The notes below the pieces were generated by a model that saw nothing but the letters and a program-made list of their open reading frames with translations, made no database searches and was not told the origin of the DNA. The position numbers were made by a program, and so were the translations under genes. Source: Sphingomonas sp. AP4-R1 (lineage in GTDB: Bacteria; Pseudomonadota; Alphaproteobacteria; Sphingomonadales; Sphingomonadaceae). Taken from it: a DNA stretch of 64,000 nucleotides. The stretch lies in NCBI RefSeq assembly GCF_013113735.1, contig NZ_CP053346.1:496001-560000 (forward strand), written 5' to 3'. This document shows positions 17,599-25,608 of the stretch, piece by piece (position 1 is the stretch's first letter; each line of letters opens with the position of its first letter).

Positions 17599-19160
17599 TG
17601 CTGGAAACGCCGCGCAGCCTTAGGGGGATGGTGACGTCGCCCCACCATCTCGCCAGCCAGGCGGGGCTCGACATATTGAAGGAGGGCGGCAGCGCGATGG
17701 AGGTGGCGGTGGCGATGGCCGCGTGTCTGGCGGTCGTCTATCCGCACATGACCGGGATCGGCGGCGACGGCTTCTGGCTGATCGCGGAGCCCGGCGGCGC
17801 GGTGCGGGGGATCGACGCCTGCGGCCGCGCGGCATCGGCTGCCGATCTCCCGCTCTACGCCGGGTATGAGACGATCCCCACGCGCGGTCCGCTCGCTGCC
17901 AATACGGTCGCCGGCACCGTCTCGGGCTGGCAGGCCGCGCTCACACTGTCCGGCTCGACCCTGCCGCTCGACCGCCTGCTGCGCGATGCGATCCATCATG
18001 CCGAGCAGGGCGCGCCCGTCACGCGCAGCTTCACCGAGACGCTCGCCACCAAGCGGCCCGAGCTGGAAGCCCTGCCCGGCTTCCTCGACAGCTACACGGC
18101 CGAGGGCACCCGCCTGCGCCAGCCGCGCCTTGCCGAGACACTGCGCCGTATCGCCGCCGAAGGCTGCGAGAGCTTCTATCGAGGCAGTCTCGCCGCCGAC
18201 ATCGCCGCCGATCTGGCCGCCATCGGCAGCCCCGTCGTCGCCGCCGATCTCGCCGCGCACCGCGCGCTGGAGGTGACGCCGCTCTCGGTCGAGGCATTCG
18301 GCGCCACCCTGTACAACATGACCCCGCCGACGCAGGGCCTCGCCTCGCTGCTGATCCTCGCCGTGCTGGACCGGCTGGGCGACCTCGGCCCCGAAGACGG
18401 CTTTAGCCATCTCCATGCTCTGGTGGAGGCGACCAAGCAGGCCTTCCTGATCCGCGACAAACATGTCGGCGATCCCGATCATATGACGATCGATCCGCAG
18501 GCCTTGCTCGACGATGCCGCCGCGCTGGATGCGATCGCCGCGCGGATCGATCCCGCCCGCGCGCTGCCCTGGCCACAACCGCCCTCGGCGGGTGACACGA
18601 CATGGTTCGGCGCGATCGATGGCGAGGGCCGCGTCGTCAGCGTGATCCAGAGCATCTTCTTCGAATTCGGATCGGGCATGGTGCTGCCGAAGACCGGCAT
18701 CGTCTGGCAGAACAGAGGCTCCAGCTTCCGGCTGGCCGAAGGCGGCTGGAACCCGCTGCGTCCCGGCGCCAAGCCCTTCCACACGCTCAATCCCGCGCTG
18801 GCGCGCTTCGCGGACGGGCGGACGATGGCCTACGGCACGATGGGCGGCGAGGGCCAGCCGCAGACGCAGGCGCAGATCTTCGCGCGCCATGTGATCTACG
18901 GCGCGTCGCTGCAGCAGGCGGTGACGGCCCCGCGCTTCCTGCTCGGCCGCACCTGGGGCGAGCAGAGCGTGACGCTGAAGCTGGAGGATCGCTTTCCGGC
19001 CGGGACGGTGGCGGCGTTGCGCGCGGCGGGCCACGATGTCGAGATGCTGCCGCCCTTCACCTCGACGATGGGCCACGCCGGGGCGCTGATCCGCCACCCG
19101 GACGGCCTGCTGGAAGGCGCGACCGATCCGCGCAGCGACGGTCAGGTGGCGGCATGGTGA
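17598..19160 (+). CDS. hpxW: Gamma-glutamyltransferase-family Ntn hydrolase, HpxW-like (oxamate amidohydrolase candidate)
   Basis: 520 residues, ATG at 17598. PRSLRGMVTSPHHLASQAGLDIL opens the family, and YPHMTGIGGDGFWLI is the glycine-rich block. The autoprocessing site is GDTTWFGAIDG with Thr near 334 as nucleophile. The C-terminal GTMGGEGQPQTQAQ is the family end motif. There is no signal peptide, unlike secreted gamma-GT, so it is cytoplasmic. HpxW of Klebsiella hydrolyses oxamate to oxalate and ammonia, the last step of the oxalurate branch. Context (hpxX, hpxY, hpxK, hpxJ and hpxZ homologues) supports that role. It is coupled to the permease and to hpxK. Confidence 0.85.
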   Translation: MLETPRSLRGMVTSPHHLASQAGLDILKEGGSAMEVAVAMAACLAVVYPHMTGIGGDGFWLIAEPGGAVRGIDACGRAASAADLPLYAGYETIPTRGPLAANTVAGTVSGWQAALTLSGSTLPLDRLLRDAIHHAEQGAPVTRSFTETLATKRPELEALPGFLDSYTAEGTRLRQPRLAETLRRIAAEGCESFYRGSLAADIAADLAAIGSPVVAADLAAHRALEVTPLSVEAFGATLYNMTPPTQGLASLLILAVLDRLGDLGPEDGFSHLHALVEATKQAFLIRDKHVGDPDHMTIDPQALLDDAAALDAIAARIDPARALPWPQPPSAGDTTWFGAIDGEGRVVSVIQSIFFEFGSGMVLPKTGIVWQNRGSSFRLAEGGWNPLRPGAKPFHTLNPALARFADGRTMAYGTMGGEGQPQTQAQIFARHVIYGASLQQAVTAPRFLLGRTWGEQSVTLKLEDRFPAGTVAALRAAGHDVEMLPPFTSTMGHAGALIRHPDGLLEGATDPRSDGQVAAW

Positions 19161-20452
19161 GCGCAGCTTCCGGCGCGCGGGCCAAGGCGCGCTGCGATGC
19201 GCTGGGCGTGGCCCCCTATAGCGACAGCGAAACCGGCCTGTTCCGCGCTTATCTGACGCCCGCCCATGCCCGCGCGCAGGAAGCGATCGGCGCATGGATG
19301 GTCGAGGCCGGGATGAGCGTTCGGCTCGACCCGGCCGCCAATCTGGTCGGCCGCTACGAGGGGAGCGATCCCGCCGCGCCCGCTCTGCTGTTCGGCAGCC
19401 ATATCGACAGCGTGCGCGATGCCGGCCGCTATGACGGGCCGCTGGGCGTGATGCTCGCGATCGAGCTGGTCGCGCGGCTGAACGAGGCCGGGCGGCGCCT
19501 GCCCTTCCCGATCGAGGTGATCGCGTTCGGAGACGAGGAAGGCTCGCGCTTCCCCGCCTCGATGCTGACCAGCCGCGCCGTGGCGGGCACGCTGGAACCC
19601 GGAGCGCTGGCCGTGGCGGATCGGAATGGGGTGACGATTGCGGATGCTCTTCGTGCCTTCAATCCTGACGAGGCTAACGACGAAACTGCGATTACTCCGT
19701 GGCCCGATCGGCTAGGCATCAGCACCTTCTTTAAAGCCGCCCGTCCCCCCGGCTCGATCCTAGCCTACGTAGAACCCCATATCGAGCAAGGCCCCGTCCT
19801 CGAATCCGAAGGACGGGCGGTCGGGACCGTCACCGGCATCGCCGCCCAACTCCGCTATCAGGCGACCATCACCGGCACGGCGGGCCATGCCGGCACCACC
19901 GCGATGGGTCTGCGCCGCGACGCGCTGACCGCCGCCGCCGAGATGGTGCTGGCCATCGAGAGCGTGGCGCGCGGCGCGGGCGGCGATGTCGTCGCCACGG
20001 TCGGGCGGATGCAGGTCGGCCCCGGTGCGGTCAACGTGATCCCCGGCAAGGTGGACTTTTCGATCGACGTCCGCTCGGGCGACCCCGAGGCGCGCAACGA
20101 GGCGGCCGAGCGCATCGTCGACACGATCGCCGACATCGCCGACCGGCGCGGCGTCGATTTCCTGGTGGAGCGCGTGCAGGATCTGCCCGCCGCCCCCTGC
20201 GATACCGGGCTGATGGACCTGATGGATCGCGCGATCGCGGCGACCGGCCAGCCGCCGCGCCGTCTGGTTTCGGGCGCGGGGCATGATACGATGGTGATGG
20301 CCGCGCTCGCGCCCACGGCGATGCTCTTCATCCGCTGCGAAGGCGGCATCAGCCATAATCCGGCCGAGAGCGTGACGGGCGAGGATTGCGAGGTCGCGCT
20401 GGCTGTCCTCACCGCCTTCGTCGACCTGCTGGGAGAAGACTTCGTTGCCTAA
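19154..20452 (+). CDS. hpxK: Allantoate amidohydrolase (M20 hydantoinase/carbamoylase family)
   Basis: 432 residues. Metal-site motifs of the M20 carbamoylases are clear: LLFGSHIDSVRDAGRYDGPLG (His and Asp), FGDEEGSRFP (Glu pair), VEPHIEQGPVLE (His), and MLFIRCEGGISHNPAE (final His). In this cluster it should convert allantoate to ureidoglycine (with CO2 and NH3 release), the AllC/HpxK step. ATG at 19154 overlaps hpxW by seven bases; GTG at 19157 is an alternative. Length is usual for the family. A short stretch near 19620-19700 is less GC-rich than its surroundings. Confidence 0.9.
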   Translation: MVSAASGARAKARCDALGVAPYSDSETGLFRAYLTPAHARAQEAIGAWMVEAGMSVRLDPAANLVGRYEGSDPAAPALLFGSHIDSVRDAGRYDGPLGVMLAIELVARLNEAGRRLPFPIEVIAFGDEEGSRFPASMLTSRAVAGTLEPGALAVADRNGVTIADALRAFNPDEANDETAITPWPDRLGISTFFKAARPPGSILAYVEPHIEQGPVLESEGRAVGTVTGIAAQLRYQATITGTAGHAGTTAMGLRRDALTAAAEMVLAIESVARGAGGDVVATVGRMQVGPGAVNVIPGKVDFSIDVRSGDPEARNEAAERIVDTIADIADRRGVDFLVERVQDLPAAPCDTGLMDLMDRAIAATGQPPRRLVSGAGHDTMVMAALAPTAMLFIRCEGGISHNPAESVTGEDCEVALAVLTAFVDLLGEDFVA

Positions 20453-21689
20453 TTCCTTGGGGCCTGACCTGTTTCGTGAGATCGATCCGCCGCAGCGCCT
20501 GCTGATGGGCCCCGGCCCGATCAACGCGCACCCGCGCGTGCTGCGCGCGATGGCGGCCGATCTGCTCGGCCAGTTCGATCCCGAAATGACCGCGTACATG
20601 AACGAGGTGATGGCGCTCTATCGCCCGATCTTCGGCACCGACAATCGCTGGACCTTCCTGGTCGACGGCACGGCGCGCGCGGGGATCGAGGCGGCGCTCG
20701 TCTCGATGGTGACGCCGGGCTCCAAGGTGCTGGTCGTCCATTTCGGCCGCTTCGGGCTGCTGCTGACCGAGATTCTGGATCGCATCGGTGCGATCGTCGA
20801 GATCGTCGAGGCGCCGTGGGGCGAGGTGGTGCCGCTCGACCAGATCGCCCACACGATCGAGCGCTTCGGCCCCAAGGTGGTCGCCACCGTCCACGGCGAC
20901 ACCTCGACCACGATGGCGCAGCCGCTGGAGGGGCTGGGCGACCTCTGCCGCGCGGCGGGCGCGCTGTCCTATGTGGATGCCACCGCCACGATCGGCGGCA
21001 TGGAGATCGCCGCCGATCGCTGGGGCGTGGACGTGGTGACGGGCGGCCTGCAGAAATGCCTCGGCGGCCCCTCCGGCTCGGCCCCGATCACGATTTCGGA
21101 GGCGGCGGCCGAGAAGATCTTCTCCCGCCGCCATGTCGAGCTGGGCCTGCAGACCCCCGGTGGCGCCAGCGAAAATCGCGGGCGGCGGATCGGCTCCAAC
21201 TATTTCGATCTGGCGATGATCATGGATTACTGGTCGGACAAGCGCCTGAACCATCATACCGAGGCGACGACCATGCTCTACGGCGCGCGCGAATGCGCCC
21301 GGATCGTGCTGGGCGAGGGGCTGGAGACGCGCTTCGCCCGCCATGCGAGCGCGGGGCGCGCGATGACGGCGGGCCTGCGCGCGATGGGCCTCACCGTCTA
21401 TGGCGACGATCGCTATCGCATGACCAACGTGACCGGCGTGCTCATCCCGGAGGGCGTGGACGGCGAGGCCGTGCGCCGCCGGATGCGCGAAGATTTCGAG
21501 ATCGAGATCGGCACCGCCTTCGGGCCGCTCGCCGGCAGGATCTGGCGGATCGGCGCGATGGGCTACAATGCGATGAAGCATAAGGTGCTGATCACGCTGG
21601 GCGCGCTGGAGGCGGCGCTGCGCGCGGAGGGGCATAAGGTGCCGCCGGGTGCGGGCGTGGATGCCGCGCTGGCGGCGTGGGAGGCGTGA
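20445..21689 (+). CDS. hpxJ: Ureidoglycine-glyoxylate aminotransferase (PucG/HpxJ-like)
   Basis: 414 residues of a fold-type I PLP enzyme. RLLMGPGPINAHPRVLRAM is the PucG/AGXT-like opening, VDGTARAGIEAAL binds the phosphate, VDATATIGGMEI holds the cofactor Asp, and the Schiff-base lysine is in VTGGLQKCLGGPSG (about K204). RIWRIGAMGYNAMKHKV is typical of PucG. It transfers the amino group of ureidoglycine to glyoxylate, giving oxalurate and glycine. The start is TTG at 20445 with GGGAGAAG seven bases upstream, overlapping hpxK by eight bases. This step commits the pathway to oxalurate, consistent with hpxY and hpxW. Confidence 0.9.
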   Translation: MPNSLGPDLFREIDPPQRLLMGPGPINAHPRVLRAMAADLLGQFDPEMTAYMNEVMALYRPIFGTDNRWTFLVDGTARAGIEAALVSMVTPGSKVLVVHFGRFGLLLTEILDRIGAIVEIVEAPWGEVVPLDQIAHTIERFGPKVVATVHGDTSTTMAQPLEGLGDLCRAAGALSYVDATATIGGMEIAADRWGVDVVTGGLQKCLGGPSGSAPITISEAAAEKIFSRRHVELGLQTPGGASENRGRRIGSNYFDLAMIMDYWSDKRLNHHTEATTMLYGARECARIVLGEGLETRFARHASAGRAMTAGLRAMGLTVYGDDRYRMTNVTGVLIPEGVDGEAVRRRMREDFEIEIGTAFGPLAGRIWRIGAMGYNAMKHKVLITLGALEAALRAEGHKVPPGAGVDAALAAWEA

Positions 21690-21712
21690 GGGGGATGCGG
21701 CCCCCTTATTAT

Positions 21713-21797
21713 CCGTTCGTCCTGAGCGTAGTCGAAGGACGGGCTTCAAGCGCCGTCCTTTGCAGCACGTCCTTCGACTGCGCTCAGGACGAACGGG
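21713..21797. repeat. Dispersed palindromic repeat, family A, copy 4
   Basis: CCGTTCGTCCTGAGCGTAGTC and GACTGCGCTCAGGACGAACGG form the outer hairpin around GTCCTTTGCAGCACGTCC. It splits the purine run between hpxJ and puuE, so it may attenuate read-through or stabilise the upstream message. Confidence 0.9.
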
Positions 21798-21838
21798 AGT
21801 TGGGGTGCGCGCGCCTCCCGCAAGCGGGAGGCGCTTAA

Positions 21839-22720
21839 GTGACCCGCGACTTGGTCGGTTACGGCGCCACCCCGCCCGCCGCGCACTGGCCGGACGGGGC
21901 GCGCATCGCCGTCCAGTTCGTGATCAATTATGAGGAAGGCGCGGAGAACAGCGTCCTCAACGGCGACGAACGCTCCGAGGCCTTCCTCTCCGAAATGGTC
22001 GGCGCCGCTGCGCACCCGGCGCGCGCGATGGCGATGGAGAGCCTCTACGAATATGGCAGCCGCACCGGCTTCTGGCGGCTCCACCGGCTCTTCACCGAAC
22101 GCGCCACGCCCGTCACCGTCTTCGGCGTGGCCAAGGCGCTGGAGACGAACCCCGAAGCCGTCGCCGCGATGCAGGCGGCCGACTGGGAAATCGCCAGCCA
22201 CGGGCTGCGCTGGATCGATTACCAATATGTCCCCGAGGAGGTGGAACGCGCGCATATCGCCGAGGCGATCGCGCTGCACACCCGCGTCACAGGTGCCCGC
22301 CCGCTCGGCTGGTATCAGGGCCGCACCTCGCCCAACACCGCGCGTCTCGTCGCGGAGGAAGGCGGCTTCCTCTACGACGCGGACAGCTATGCGGACGATG
22401 TGCCTTATTGGGACCGCCAGCATGGCCGCGCGCAATTGATCGTGCCCTACACGCTCGACGTGAACGACATGAAGTTCGTCGCGCTCAACGGCTTCACCGC
22501 ACCCGATCAGTTCTTCGCCTACCTGCGCGACACGTTCGAACAGCTCCGCGCCGAGGGCGGTCGCATGATGTCGATCGGCCTGCACGGCCGCATCGCCGGC
22601 AAGCCCGCGCGCGCCGCCGCCGTGGTGCGCTTCCTCGATCATGTGATCGCCAGCGGCGACGCCTGGATCGCCCGCCGCATCGACATCGCCCGCCACTGGA
22701 TGGAGGTTCACCCGGCATGA
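21839..22720 (+). CDS. puuE: Allantoinase PuuE (polysaccharide-deacetylase fold)
   Basis: 293 residues, GTG start. RDLVGYGATPPAAHWPDGARIAVQFVINYEEGAENS is the characteristic PuuE opening, with ERSEAFLSEM and EYGSRTGFWRLHRLF following. SHGLRWIDYQ carries a metal-site His of the NodB-like fold, and VARLGWYQGRTSPNT-type blocks (here PLGWYQGRTSPNT) are family-specific. It opens allantoin to allantoate and is unrelated to the amidohydrolase-type AllB. It lies directly upstream of hpxZ, with ATGA overlap. No Shine-Dalgarno sequence is strong before the GTG. Confidence 0.91.
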   Translation: MTRDLVGYGATPPAAHWPDGARIAVQFVINYEEGAENSVLNGDERSEAFLSEMVGAAAHPARAMAMESLYEYGSRTGFWRLHRLFTERATPVTVFGVAKALETNPEAVAAMQAADWEIASHGLRWIDYQYVPEEVERAHIAEAIALHTRVTGARPLGWYQGRTSPNTARLVAEEGGFLYDADSYADDVPYWDRQHGRAQLIVPYTLDVNDMKFVALNGFTAPDQFFAYLRDTFEQLRAEGGRMMSIGLHGRIAGKPARAAAVVRFLDHVIASGDAWIARRIDIARHWMEVHPA

Positions 22721-23097
22721 TCTACAACGATCCCGATACCGTCGCCGCCGTCCGCAAGGCGTTCGACGCCTATGAGGCGGCCTTGATGGCGGACGATGTC
22801 GCCGCGATGGACGCGCTGTTCCACCATGCCGACACCACCGTCCGCTACGGCGTGGGCGAGGTGCTGTATGGCATCGACGAGATACGCGCCTTCCGCAAAG
22901 GCCGCGGCGGCTCCCCCCAGCGCGTGCTGGAACGCGTGGAGATCGCGACCTTCGACACCGACCTCGCCATCGCCAATGCCGAATTCCGGCGCAGGGACGA
23001 TCCCCGGCGCGGCCGCCAGAGCCAGACCTGGGTGCGCTTCGAGGATGGCTGGAAGGTCGTCTCCGCGCACATCTCGATGGAAGGAGGCCATTCGTGA
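22717..23097 (+). CDS. hpxZ: HpxZ-like protein (DUF3225/SnoaL-like)
   Basis: 126 residues. DPDTVAAVRKAFDAYEAALM, DALFHHADTTVRYGVGEVLYG and FRKGRGGSPQRVLERVEI are DUF3225 (AtzH-like) signatures of an NTF2/SnoaL cone fold; SQTWVRFEDGWKVVSAHISM is its C-terminus. HpxZ homologues accompany AtzE/HpxY amidases, and AtzH has been shown to act on 1,3-dicarboxyurea in cyanurate degradation. In this cluster it may deamidate or decarboxylate a ureido-acid made from oxalurate; the exact step is open. Coupled by four-base overlaps on both sides (puuE and uraD). Confidence 0.87.
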   Translation: MIYNDPDTVAAVRKAFDAYEAALMADDVAAMDALFHHADTTVRYGVGEVLYGIDEIRAFRKGRGGSPQRVLERVEIATFDTDLAIANAEFRRRDDPRRGRQSQTWVRFEDGWKVVSAHISMEGGHS

Positions 23098-23597
23098 GGA
23101 TCGAGGAGATCAACGCGCTCCCGCCCGACGCCTTCGTCGCCAGGTTCGGCTTCCTGTTCGAACATAGCCCGTGGATCGTGCGCGAGGCCGCTGCCCGCCG
23201 CCCCTTCGCGCATATCGTGGATATGGAAAATGCGATGGCGGCGGTGGTGGCCGGGGCCGCGCATATCGATCAGCTGAAATTGCTGCGCGCCCACCCGGAA
23301 CTGGCCGGCAAGGCCGCGATCGACAAGACGCTGACCCACGCCTCCAACGAGGAACAGGCCTCAGCCGGGCTCGACCGACTGACGGAGGCGGAGTTCGACC
23401 GCTTCCACGATCTGAACCGCCGCTATCGCGACCGCTTCGGTTTCCCCTTCATCATCTGCGTGCGGCTGACCGACAAGGCCGGGATCCTTGGCCAGATGGA
23501 GGCGCGGCTGGGCCATACGGAAACCGAGGAGATCGCGACGGCACTCGCGGAGATCGGCAAGATCGTCCATCTCCGCCTGCGGGACGCGCTGGCGTGA
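23094..23597 (+). CDS. uraD: 2-oxo-4-hydroxy-4-carboxy-5-ureidoimidazoline (OHCU) decarboxylase
   Basis: 167 residues with a GTG start overlapping hpxZ. INALPPDAFVARFGFLFEHSPWIVREA is the family opening. LLRAHPELAGK contains the catalytic His, and FPFIICVRLTDKAGIL and the later Glu/Arg-rich helix bind the imidazoline. It makes (S)-allantoin from OHCU, the third step of urate breakdown, after HIU hydrolase. Together with uraH it shows that the cluster starts from 5-hydroxyisourate, implying a urate-oxidising enzyme somewhere in this genome. Confidence 0.92.
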   Translation: MRIEEINALPPDAFVARFGFLFEHSPWIVREAAARRPFAHIVDMENAMAAVVAGAAHIDQLKLLRAHPELAGKAAIDKTLTHASNEEQASAGLDRLTEAEFDRFHDLNRRYRDRFGFPFIICVRLTDKAGILGQMEARLGHTETEEIATALAEIGKIVHLRLRDALA

Positions 23598-23615
23598 GCA
23601 AGTCCTACACCCCAC

Positions 23616-23700
23616 CCGTTCGTGCTGAGCGAAGTCGAAGCACGGGCTCCGAACGGTGCCGCCTGAAGCCCGTCCTTCGACTTCGCTCAGGACGAACGGT
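23616..23700. repeat. Dispersed palindromic repeat, family A, copy 5
   Basis: CCCGTTCGTGCTGAGCGAAG and CTTCGCTCAGGACGAACGGT are the outer arms, with an inner GGGCTCCGAACGG/CCGCCTGAAGCCC near-palindrome. It lies between uraD and the FAD oxidoreductase gene. Confidence 0.9.
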
Positions 23701-23721
23701 TTATGACGTGAGGACGGAGGC

Positions 23722-25140
23722 ATGAGCCTCGCCGCGCTGGAGCAGCGCGTGCGCGAGGATCTCGCCGCGCTCGATCATGGCAAGCCTACGTGGGTGAGCC
23801 CGCGCGACGGCGTGCAGGATGTCGTGATCGTCGGCGGCGGCCAGTCCGGGCTCGGCGCGGCCTTCGGGCTGATGCGCGAGCGCATCTCCAACATCCTCGT
23901 GATCGACGAGAATCCGGCGGGCTATGAAGGCCCGTGGGACACCTATGCGCGCATGATCACGCTGCGCACGCCCAAGTGGATCACCTCGATCGACCTCGGC
24001 GTGCCGAGCCTCACCTTCCGCTCTTATTGGGAGGCGCGCGCGGGCAAGGCGGCGTGGGAGGCGATCGACAAGATCCCCCGTCGCGACTGGATGGACTATC
24101 TGCGCTGGTATCGCGCCGTGCTGGACCTGCCGGTGCGCAACGAGACGAAGCTGACCCGGATCGAGCCGCTGGAAGGCGGCGTGCATCGGCTGCATGTCGA
24201 GGGTGCCGGCGCGCCCGAAGGCGGCGTGATCCTCGCGCGCAAGGTGGTGCTGGCGACGGGCATTCAGGGCGGCGGCGAATGGCATGTGCCGGGCTTCATC
24301 CGCGCGAGCCTGCCCGCCGAGCGTTACGCCCACACATCGGAAGCGATCGATTTCGAGGCCCTTCAGGGCGCGCGCATCGCGATCCTGGGCGGCGGCGCCT
24401 CGGCGTTCGACAATGCCCAGCATGCGCTGGCCGAGGGCGCGGCCGAGGCGCATGTGTTCCTGCGCCGGAAGGAGATGCCGCGCGTCAATCCGATCCGCTT
24501 CATGGAAGGCTCAGGGCTGATCGGCCGCTTCGCCGCGCTGGACGACGCCGGCAAATATGAGGTGATGGAGAGCTTCTTCCGCCGCAACCAGCCCCCCACC
24601 AACGACACGTTCGGCCGCGCCGCCGCGTATCCGGGCTTCGCGCTGCACCTGGGCGAGCCGTGGGAGAGCGTGCGCGAGGAAGGCGACGCCGTGATCGTCG
24701 AGACGCCCAAGGGCGCCTATCCGTTCGATTTCCTGATCCTCTCCACCGGCCTGATGACCGATCCGAAATTGCGCCCGGAACTGGCCGATCTGGCGGACGA
24801 CATCCTCCGCTGGCGCGACCGCCATGTGCCGCCGGCCGATCTCGCCAATCCGCTGATCGACGCGCACCCCTATCTGGGCTCCGGCTTCGAGATGCAGGGG
24901 CGCGACGCCGAGGCGCAGGCGCGCGTCCACGGCCTGTTCGCGTTCAACTATTCGGCGCTGATCAGCCTCGGCCTTTCGGCCGCCGCTCTGTCCGGCCTCA
25001 AATATGCAATCCCGCGCCTCGTGGAAGGGATCGCCCGACAGATCTTCCTGGATGACCGGGAGCAGATATTGGGCGATTATCATGCCTATGCGGAGGTGGA
25101 ATTCGGGGGCGACCTCTCCGCCGGGGAGGTGCTGCCATGA
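23722..25140 (+). CDS. FAD/NAD(P)-dependent oxidoreductase, monooxygenase-like, in purine cluster
   Basis: 472 residues. An FAD Rossmann site VVIVGGGQSGLGAAFGL lies at about 34-50, then a GYEGPWDTYARMITLRTPKW block and a second dinucleotide site RIAILGGGASAFDNAQHAL (about 217-235) for NAD(P)H. FLILSTGLMTDPKLRPEL resembles the ATG-type hinge of class B flavin monooxygenases and lysine/ornithine N-hydroxylases (SidA/IucD-like). It is not a PHBH-type HpxO. Coupled by ATGA to uraH, the enzyme that acts on the product of urate oxidation; no uricase, HpxO or PuuD gene is in the window. I infer a role in urate or another purine oxidation, not proven. Confidence 0.8.
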   Translation: MSLAALEQRVREDLAALDHGKPTWVSPRDGVQDVVIVGGGQSGLGAAFGLMRERISNILVIDENPAGYEGPWDTYARMITLRTPKWITSIDLGVPSLTFRSYWEARAGKAAWEAIDKIPRRDWMDYLRWYRAVLDLPVRNETKLTRIEPLEGGVHRLHVEGAGAPEGGVILARKVVLATGIQGGGEWHVPGFIRASLPAERYAHTSEAIDFEALQGARIAILGGGASAFDNAQHALAEGAAEAHVFLRRKEMPRVNPIRFMEGSGLIGRFAALDDAGKYEVMESFFRRNQPPTNDTFGRAAAYPGFALHLGEPWESVREEGDAVIVETPKGAYPFDFLILSTGLMTDPKLRPELADLADDILRWRDRHVPPADLANPLIDAHPYLGSGFEMQGRDAEAQARVHGLFAFNYSALISLGLSAAALSGLKYAIPRLVEGIARQIFLDDREQILGDYHAYAEVEFGGDLSAGEVLP

Positions 25141-25469
25141 GCCTTTCGACCCATGTGCTGGACACCACCCACGGCCGGCCGGCGGCGGGCGTCGCCTTCT
25201 TCCTCGTGCTGGCCGACGAGATCATCTTCCGGGGCTATACGGATGCGGACGGCCGCTGCCCCGACCTGAAGGGAATGAGCTTCCAGCGCGGCCGCTATAC
25301 GTTGAGCTTCGCGGTGGCGGACTATTTCCGGGGGCTGGGGCTCGATCTGCCCGATCCGCCCTTCCTCGACCGCGTCCGCATCGATTTCGGCATTTCCGAC
25401 GAGGCGGCGCATTATCACGTGCCCCTGCTCGTCTCGCCCTACAGTTACTCCACCTATCGGGGGAGTTGA
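25137..25469 (+). CDS. uraH: 5-hydroxyisourate hydrolase (transthyretin-like)
   Basis: 110 residues. The N-terminal LSTHVLDTTHGRPAAGVAF carries the catalytic His, and the C-terminal YSYSTYRGS is the diagnostic Tyr-Arg-Gly-Ser end of HIU hydrolases, which distinguishes them from vertebrate transthyretin. ARG in DRVRIDFGI and the family length of 108-115 residues also fit. It hydrolyses 5-hydroxyisourate to OHCU for UraD. The four-base overlap with the FAD oxidoreductase gene suggests that the two act in successive steps. It ends the rightward purine run; a strong hairpin follows. Confidence 0.95.
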   Translation: MSLSTHVLDTTHGRPAAGVAFFLVLADEIIFRGYTDADGRCPDLKGMSFQRGRYTLSFAVADYFRGLGLDLPDPPFLDRVRIDFGISDEAAHYHVPLLVSPYSYSTYRGS

Positions 25470-25487
25470 GGGCTTGGGGCCGGTTTG

Positions 25488-25593
25488 CGAAATGCGAGGA
25501 AGATCGCATTTCGAGGCGGCACCGGCCCGCACCCCCACCCGGCCGCCCAAACAGAGTATCCTGGATGGGCGGTCGGGTGGGGGTGCGGGCCGG
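25488..25593. terminator. Double hairpin between convergent uraH and Rieske oxygenase genes
   Basis: Hairpin 1: CGAAATGCGA (25488-25497) and TCGCATTTCG (25504-25513), a perfect 10-bp stem with a six-base loop. Hairpin 2: arms 25522-25549 and 25566-25593, 28 bp with one mismatch and a 16-base loop. No U-tract follows either stem, so a rho-independent terminator is only one reading; a bidirectional insulator or repeat element is another. Confidence 0.7.
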
Positions 25594-25608
25594 CCGTAAG
25601 GCGCATCC

